This document shows positions 56,301-64,000 of a stretch of DNA of 64,000 nucleotides, one piece after another. The DNA is from Hypomesus transpacificus (taxonomy: Eukaryota; Chordata; Actinopteri; Osmeriformes; Osmeridae): contig NC_061074.1 in assembly GCF_021917145.1 (NCBI RefSeq), forward strand, positions 11,661,051 to 11,725,050, in the 5' to 3' direction. Position 1 is the stretch's first letter. Every line of letters begins with the position of its first letter. The notes below the pieces were generated by a model that ran no database searches, was not told the DNA's origin, and was given only the letters and a program-made list of their open reading frames with translations. The position numbers were made by a program, and so were the translations under genes.

Positions 56301-59300
56301 CCCTTGCACGAAAACCATGCAGATTTCAGCAGCGTCAGCAGTATCGCAGTGCCCTGTGAGTATAGTCACTCACCTCACGAGATGAGTGGGTGGAGGTGGG
56401 GTGCTGATTTAGCAGAGTGCCATTCTGGCCCTACACTGCAATTTAGCCTTCAACCAAAATCATTACAGCAATACAATAATAAAAAACTTCACATTGGAGA
56501 ATCCTGTGGTTTCTTGACCAATCTAAAATCTAACCGAGACAAAAATGATTCAGCCTAGTAGTAGTTGAATGTGTTGCACACATGTGACATGAGAACCACA
56601 GTAAAACAGATCCAAAATGGAGGTGGCTCAAGAAACGGAATACCACTTGGGCTGAGGCCCCTCTGTCTTACACATACATTTCCTGTCTCTCTATAACGGT
56701 CTCTGCCCAATAAAGTAACATAACCAAAACAGATCTTGAAAAAAACAGATCCAAAGGCTTCTATGGGAAGAGAAAACGCAACTGACCTACATTTACATTT
56801 GACAGAGCTCACTTTAATAATGCTAAATTGATTGGCTGTAACTTAACTATATCAATTTATTCACAATTTCTTCAAGAGGTTGGAAAATATTCCAGTGACA
56901 CTCTTGTCAGGCAAGACCACAGGGAACAGAACTCCAAATTACGATGAAAAAAATGCTATTTGAAGTTTTGCAACCTGTCTTGTATTTATTTAGATTTGGG
57001 GCAAACATACCATGATGAAGGATGTGTCTGAGTGTATATGGTTGAGTTAAAAGGAGTTGCACATTGGAGGGTAAAGCTGGTTGTATTTTCTGGATGTGGA
57101 GTAATCCCCATTCAAACAAGCTCAATTAATCTGACAGCGTAGAGGTGGAATTTGGTTGGGTGGGGTCAAAGAGCCCTCACAATTGTTGTCAGAGTTATTT
57201 CAAAGCTCGAGGGGTGAAGTCAGAGTAAGTATCTTGAATGGGGTTTATTAATTCTATTCCAAGGCGAGCTGACAAGCTGTTTTGTTTTAAGACACCCTTA
57301 AATGGCATTAAAGGGCCTGTGCTGCAATTACAGTATCTGACCTGGGCTGGTAATGACTTTGAAGGGAGAGTTTAAGCTCAAGACCAAACTGCCCTCCAGA
57401 ACAATTAGCTCCCACTCAAAATCTACTGGCAAGTTGCCTTTCAAACTGTACCGAGCTTGCGAAAAAAGATGTGTATAGTACTGTAGTAATGGCAATGGAG
57501 CACTGATGATAGAGCACTAAACTGTTTGTGACTGTGGTGCGCATTGCACTAATGCAGTCTCAGCATTGAGTTCTGTCTGTGTCCATCCAACGGAGAAGGT
57601 CATCAAGGTGACACACAATGTTGCTGTCACGTGTCTCCAAAGCCCAAGCTGGCATGGCCAGGCGTCAGGGTCTTGGTGTTATGGATGGTGTCCCCACGAG
57701 TCTTTGCATTATGAAACTAAACTAGTCTCACTGGTGCTCTCATCTTTGAAACGTATTCAAGTGGAAGAGAAATCTGCTGGTGGGAGTGGAAGTCAGTCTC
57801 TCAGGATGAATTGGCGAACACAAAGATCAAGCAAAGACAACTGCAGTGCGGAAAGAGATTTCGGAGCATTCCCCCGCTGTGCTGATGTGGGACCACCTGA
57901 CAGGTGGTCATTAATCATCATCTGCTGACAGATAACATCTGTCATTCAATCTCACTGACTTCTCATCAGCTTGAGACTCACCTGTCTCCTTAATGCCCTA
58001 ACATCCCTGTAGTCCATGACTTTACATCGGACATATTCGTTTTTTGAACTCTCAAGAAGATTAGTGAAGTGTTCTGGGACCTACTCCAATTTGGCAGATG
58101 AAAGATCATTTTGTCTGCTCAACAGTTATCTGACTAGTAGACTAAGAGTGTGTGTTAATTTATCAGACAGTTTATACAAAGCAACATACAGTGGGGGAAT
58201 CAAACCTGCATCCTTCACCAATGCTCTACCAAAGAGCTATTTCCAGCCCGCAAAGGGTCTGCACTTTTAGACATTAGACTCTATAGATGCTGTCATTTGC
58301 ATTTCAGGAGAAGGGGGTGAGGTCATTGGACCAACTTTGTTACTGGTGTTTGGCCTCAGGAACATTCTGACCTTTCCGGAAGGTTTGTTCTGACATTGGC
58401 ATTTCTCAAAGTGACTGTTAGAATCCCCTCTCGGATGAACAAGCTGTCTGAGGCAGGAGCCTGGCAATGCCCTCCATGGAGTCACAGAAATGGGACACGT
58501 TTTCTTTATTATTTGGCACATATATGGCACACGTTAGTAGAGCATTTAGTAATAGAAATACATTGAACAGTTACAACTACACACAGATCAGTCAAATGGA
58601 GTTCAGGACATTTGGACAAACTTGGAACCTTACATTATGTTGAGTCTACAAATTCTTCATCATCATCATCCTCATCATCATCCTTTTCTTTGACATTAAA
58701 TGTGTGTGACATCGAATACCAATGAGGAGCCTAGTCTAATTGTATTACAACAACAAAAACATTAGCAAGTTTTCCCCCTCGTGGCTTGTTACAAGAGCCC
58801 TCCAAATTCACACTTGTCAAGACTCATGAGTCTATTGAGCCTCTTTGTGTGAATGAGCCCGCCTCTTCCCACAGCATTAATTGAAACAATTGTCTCCCAA
58901 GATTTCCTCTCTGGTGCGGACCTGCTTCTCCTTTGTCACTTCTCATATTCCTGAACAAGAGGCAACGGAAAAATTTCTGTATTTCCAGTTCCTTCTGCTT
59001 GACTTGTCTGTGGCCTACTTCTACATCTCTTCTTTAAATTCTTAATGTACGTTGAGTGCGGCGTGGAACTCTTTCGGCCTGCCCAAGCTGCCAAAAGCCT
59101 TAAAATAGCCCCACAAACGGCTAGAGGATTATTTATTTATTTGCGTAAATCCATCACCCATACTTGCTCCTACCACAGATTTGCTGTTATTTTGGTCAAA
59201 GATTCGTCAATTTCTTACTTGAATCGGAAAAGCCTGAGCTTAATGCGCCGCCTTAATAACACTGCAGAACTGAACAGTACGTAAATGAACTGCACACAAT

Positions 59301-59889
59301 GTAGGATAGATTCAACGTTTCACTCAAATATGGACCCACATCTGAACACCTTGCTCGTTGAATAATTTGCAAGCTATTCACCTGCCATGTGGCCCACTAA
59401 AGCAGACTGGAGTCTGGTTTGCAGTCACGTGGACCCATCTTGGAGCACTCGTTTTCGGTCCCGGGGAAGGGCGATACTGGCAGTGTTAGTGAAACTTAAA
59501 ACCAGTAACAGTTTCAGATGCCAATACACCAATGTCTGTGCACAATGCGAAAGGTGTAATGAATCTAAAATCACGGATTAGCCCATTTAAAATGGTCTGG
59601 AGAGCTGTAAACTATTGATAAATCGATATTTCTGCATCCGCTAAGCTCCAAGGTGCTTTTAGGTGTGAGTGTTCTTGTGCTACCGTGGAGGTGAGCTTGA
59701 GGACAGGGAAAATGCCTTGGAGACTAAACATGGAATGTGCTGCATGTTGTGGGTCTCCCTTAAAAGCAGTTTGTCTGCAAAACACCACATTTCCCTTTAA
59801 ACGTAGCCTATTACTTCATGGAAGCAAACATCTCTCATGTCTCTTTGGCACTGCCCATTTAAAGGCCTTTCATTCCTACTCGTCTAGTG
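50309..59889 (+). other. PCP4 intron 1, left part, no exon seen
   Basis: AT-rich sequence with short CA/GT tracts (51924-51938), a TA run at about 55944-55963 and one degenerate SINE (58150-58250). No open frame looks coding. The splice-like acceptor near 52048 is followed by text unlike PCP4. Confidence 0.5.
58150..58250 (-). repeat. Degenerate tRNA-derived SINE
   Basis: Read on the minus strand it has a box A-like TAGCTCTTTGGTAGAGCA and a box B-like GGTTTGATTCC. Then comes a tail TTGCTTTGTATAAACTGTCT resembling a decayed form of the TCGCTCTGGATAAGAGCGTC tail at 47175-47210. It is an old copy. Confidence 0.6.
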
Positions 59890-61199
59890 CAGTGGCGTAA
59901 CTGTAGGGAGTGCAAGGAGTGCAGCTGCACTAGGGCCCGTGGCGAAAGGGGGCCCGTCCTCGATCTCACCGTAAAAGTGAGACAACCTGACCGTGCCCCT
60001 TAAGGCAATCTGACCTGGCCCCTTGCACAGCTGTAATACTGCACATTGTAGATCACATATGATCCACTCTTATCAATTCGCAAATATTTCTCAATTATGG
60101 TGTCAGTTATTCAGAATTACGAGCTATCATCTGTCCAATAAACATTTAAAAACAGTCAGTGTTAACAACAGCAAATAATTATTTTTTCCTCATTTGCCTT
60201 TTGCTGAATGAAACAAATGTCGTTTTTATTAAGTAATATTGCCCTCGAAAAATAGCAAGGATGTCTGGGTAATATTGTTGTCAAAGATTCCCGCCCACCC
60301 ACACACGATTGTTCCCATCCAGTTGTTGTTGGGATACTACAGTTGTGTTGCATTAGCGTTTTGAAGCAAATTAGGCTACCCCATGCCATGCCCTTTAACA
60401 TAAAAGTGGCTCCAGAAAGCGGCAGGAACGAAAAGAGCAAGATGTAAGGGTGGCAAAGCTGTCAAAACTATCCTCATTTGGATTGTGGCGAAGCGTGTTG
60501 AAGAGGACGCTACGTCTGACCCCAGCCCGGCAACAGCAATGAGTGTGAAACTCAGCCACCAGGGTAGGCTAATAATTACATAACGTTTACTGTCTGGTGT
60601 ATGCAGTTGACACCGCTATTAAACGTCATAAAAATGCACATATAGGCCTAGGCTACCAGGCAGCGGCCAGGTTAGATATAGTAACTATGTGCAGGATGTA
60701 GTCGGAAAATAGCTAAAGCTAGATAGACTAAATGTAAACTAGCATATGTAACAAACATAAAATCAAATATTCACCATCGAAGTGACTGTTTTTTTTTTTT
60801 ACTAGTACCCAGATAGCACACATGACAGATGAAACGTCATTCATAACGTCGGATAAGCCTCGGTAAATGATCAGATTTTCTTCTCATCTCTGTGCTCTAT
60901 TTCAAACGTCGCAGATACGTCGGCTCATGACTGACTGTTCCATTATGCTCATTCCGTGTTGTAGCAAGCATAATCTAGAGCCAGAGACTCGCGAGTCAGA
61001 GCCGTTCACTTTTGAAAACCGTCATCTATCTTCACATAGAAGGAGCAGTCGTTACCCTTAATTGTACATCATGAGTAGCCTACATTTTTATTGCGCATCG
61101 CTAAACTGAAAACTCAATAATTTCGCCTGATGATAGGTCGGTAAGGGGCCCGTTGGTGAGATCTGCACTCGGGCCCGCCAAGTCCTTGTTACGCCGCTG
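59890..61199. mobile_element. hAT-like transposon, 1,310 bp, non-autonomous
   Basis: Ends CAGTGGCGTAAC and GTTACGCCGCTG are inverted repeats with one mismatch in 12. They are flanked by the 8-bp duplication GTCTAGTG (59882-59889 and 61200-61207). A GGGCCCG motif recurs just inside both ends. Around 60414-60515 a short basic frame (RKRQERKEQDVRVAKLSKLS) resembles the N-terminus of hAT or ZMYM-like transposase proteins, but nothing longer is open. It is a decayed or internally deleted copy inside PCP4 intron 1. Confidence 0.8.
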
Positions 61200-64000
61200 G
61201 TCTAGTGGCTGATTCTTCCCCTTTACAGCAACTTTAACCAGCCGTGCTGCACCTGCAAATCAGGGAGCCTAATGGCACCTCAGCCCCGGTGATTAGGGGG
61301 ACTACCTCACCTATTTCCTATAGTCCACTGGCTGCTCTCTGTAGCAGTGCCGCAGCTCTGTCACACGCTCTGCGGCGGCAAGCAATACACTGCCTCCATC
61401 TCAGGGACCCAATCCCAGCGAGATTAGAGACACACGCGCTAATGAAAGTAACACGCAAAAAGTCATTTCCCCAATTTCAAGGCTCATTAAACTGTGTAAC
61501 AAATGCGAGTTTGAAGAAATGATTTGAAGAGAAGCGTCAACGTGTTGTTTTCCCCCCCTCACATTGTAATTGCCGCAAATCAAAGCTGTATATATATATT
61601 TTTTTTTACTGTAGCCGTTGTATTAAGGGGAAAAATAAATTATGGAGGGATAGCCTTGTTTCTTTTGAGTGAATCTTTGCAGCTTTGTTGCCTTACCATA
61701 TAGGGGTGAGAAGTTGAAGGCAATTATGTACGAGAAACTGCAGGGCAGTAAATACCAAAATAAGAAATCTGCGTGGAAGTTCAATGCGAGATGTGAGATG
61801 TGTGAGATGACTCTCTTTCACTCTATCTCTTACACACACGTAAACGAACGCACGTACCAAAAAAAACACACCTTTCGCCGCAGACTCGCACTCAGGATTT
61901 CAATGCAACCAGTCACGTAAACATGCACGTGCACACTCCTCCAGCTCCTGGAGAGTCTCGGGAGTGGATCCATCAGCGTGTGAGGCGGCGGGCTTGACGG
62001 CCGCTGACAGAGCTGCTCACTTCAGAGAGCGTCAACGGCACAAACGTAGACGGCCACAGAGAACCAAGGCAGCTGAGCATCTCGCCGGCCGGCCCACCAA
62101 GCAGACTGTGCCCGGACTCAGCCTCACCAATCAACGTCAAACAACTGATATTTATGACCAGCAAATCTGCCACTCTCTCACCCCCCCCCCCCCCCCTGAG
62201 GCGAGACACGGACCCTGTACTTGTCTCCCAGGCAATCTCCTCGGGAGCAAAAACCATCTCATCTCTGACTCCTCGATAATGGGAGATATCGTACAGCCTT
62301 CATTTCATTCCCACACCCCCACGCTGCGCACGGCATCGGGATTAAGGGAAAACTGGCACATCTAAATCCCACAGTATTTTATGCCATATTCTGTGATCGA
62401 GTGTGAAATGGAATAATAGTGTATTAGGATAAGCTCCACTGCCGTGAATGAGGAGGCCACATGTGATACCTTCCACTAAAGGACGTGACACCATTTGTCA
62501 TTATAATCGTTTTTTCATTCTTCTCTTTTCAGAGTTCGTCCTTCGGTATAATATTAGAGCCGTGCATATTCAGCTTGGCTGAACCGACAGATTCGATCTG
62601 CCTCGCATTAAACTTCTCCAGCCCAACGGACTTTGTTTTGTGGGCTGTTTGTCTTGCACCACCTCCAGCCCTTTTTCTTACAGTAAGGAGGTATTTATCA
62701 TCCTAACTGTGGGAAAAGAAACCTCCGCAGCCTGAAAGAAAATGACTAATGATTACAATTCACCGTTGTCATTTGTTCTGCACCATTCATGCGCCCACCA
62801 GATGTAGCGTTGCCTACCTTCTCTAAAAGATTGCATCTACCAAAGCTTGGAAGGCAAAAAACAATGATGAGGAATATTTGACCTGTGATGCTCTAACTTG
62901 CCTTGAGGGCACAGTGATAGCGTAGTTTATGTAAGAAACAGTGATGAGTAAATGAAGAATTTCCCTGATCCACAGCTCTCCACCACCCCCAGTCTGTACT
63001 GGGAGGACATGGGGTCATTACTGGGCAGTGAAGTAGGAGGAGGATCTAAAGGATGAAAGTATTGTAGTATTTAACTGTCCTCCTAGTCCTCCTATTTGTG
63101 TTTCTCTTGTTTGCGCTTTGACGAGAACATTGTACCAACACAACCCAAACCACTGAGAAGATGATAGCCATGTTGAGTCACATGGTAGAGATAGGATTTG
63201 ATACCAGAGGTCATTGGTAGTGATGATGGGGTTTCACTGGTAGCGAGTTTGGCACAATTCGTGATGGACCAAAATAAAGAGACCCTCACAACCAAACCAA
63301 TGACTGGCAGTGGTCAAATGGATGGAGGAGCAGCAGCCCTGTGCGAATCTCAAACAACATCAGAGAGAAGGGATGGATGGAGTATGCCAAGAAGCTGAAT
63401 CAGGTCCAGTTCTATACCGTAGAGAGGACGTTGACTAGCAGTTTTGGAGGGAATCAAAATGGAAGTTCCCCTCTCAGCAGAAATGTGGCGTAGGAGACGA
63501 AAATCACATTAAAAGATTCTCTCTGAAAGCACTTCCAGCTCTCTCTTCTCTCACAGAGGGTGCCCTCCAAAGAGCATGCATCTGAGGAAAGCATATTTAC
63601 ATTTTTCTGGTGTGCTATGTTTACATATATTATCTTGAGCTTCTGCCTTTTTTGCTTTACTTGGAAAATGACTTCCCTCTCCCCGTTTGCAGTGTGTCAG
63701 TGTGTGTTGGTATGTGTGTGTTTTCCCCCTTGAAGTATCCTAATTGACAACCCGGAGGCTCCAATGCTTGGCGCAGTCACTATGGAATTTGTAATGAGAG
63801 AATGAGTGTGGTGCGCGGTCCCGTGCGCGCGCCAGGGTGCAGGCATGTGTGGCAGCGTTGTGTGTTTGTGTGAGTATAGAACTCCAAACGCTAAACAGAA
63901 AGGCACACGGCGTATCGCTCGGTTCCATTTCCACTCAGTCGCTCGGCAATTAGTGTCCGTCATAGTGTGGTTCTCCCTCCTGATCTCCCTCTTCAACGAC
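61200..64000 (+). other. PCP4 intron 1, right part, no exon seen
   Basis: No exon or RNA gene could be supported. A poly-C tract lies at about 62180-62196 and GT-rich text near 63700. The window ends inside what is presumably the same intron. Confidence 0.45.

Overview
The window is vertebrate nuclear DNA, most likely from a ray-finned (teleost) fish. Genes are split into short exons with GT/AG introns. CA, GT and GA microsatellites are frequent, and the repeats are fish-type: a Tc1-like transposon, two short hAT-like elements and tRNA-derived SINEs. Gene content and order match the human 21q22.2 block HMGN1 - GET1(WRB) - LCA5L - SH3BGR - IGSF5 - PCP4. The family assignments come from recalled conserved motifs and were not checked by a database search.

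Left part (1-21,130), gene-dense. An HMGN nucleosome-binding protein gene lies on the minus strand (coding exons 1542-3652). It is head-to-head with GET1/WRB on the plus strand (4394-7057) across a 741-bp gap. LCA5L, lebercilin-like, is on the minus strand (7574-10781) and converges on GET1. SH3BGR (11681-19372, plus) is divergent from LCA5L. Its 13 coding exons are all phase 0, and the last nine (one long, eight tiny) encode a modular Glu-rich tail.

Middle part (22,257-31,691). IGSF5 (JAM4-like) is on the plus strand: signal peptide, two Ig domains, one membrane helix and a C-terminal PDZ ligand. One base appears to be missing in its first Ig exon, so the frame breaks there. B3GALT5, which lies between SH3BGR and IGSF5 in mammals, is not seen.

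Right part (31,692-64,000), gene-poor. It holds an unidentified 156-codon ORF with a polyadenylation signal (37,527-37,997), two minisatellites, a complete Tc1/mariner element with an open transposase frame (41,821-43,481), a nest of elements (47,533-48,715), a 173-bp tandem duplication, and the TATA promoter and first coding exon of PCP4 (50,300-50,308). Everything to the right appears to be PCP4 intron 1, including a 1.3-kb hAT-like element (59,890-61,199).

The genes do not form a pathway. They share a conserved neighbourhood: chromatin architecture (HMGN), tail-anchored protein insertion at the ER (GET1), ciliary coiled coil (LCA5L), muscle protein (SH3BGR), cell junction (IGSF5) and calmodulin regulation (PCP4).
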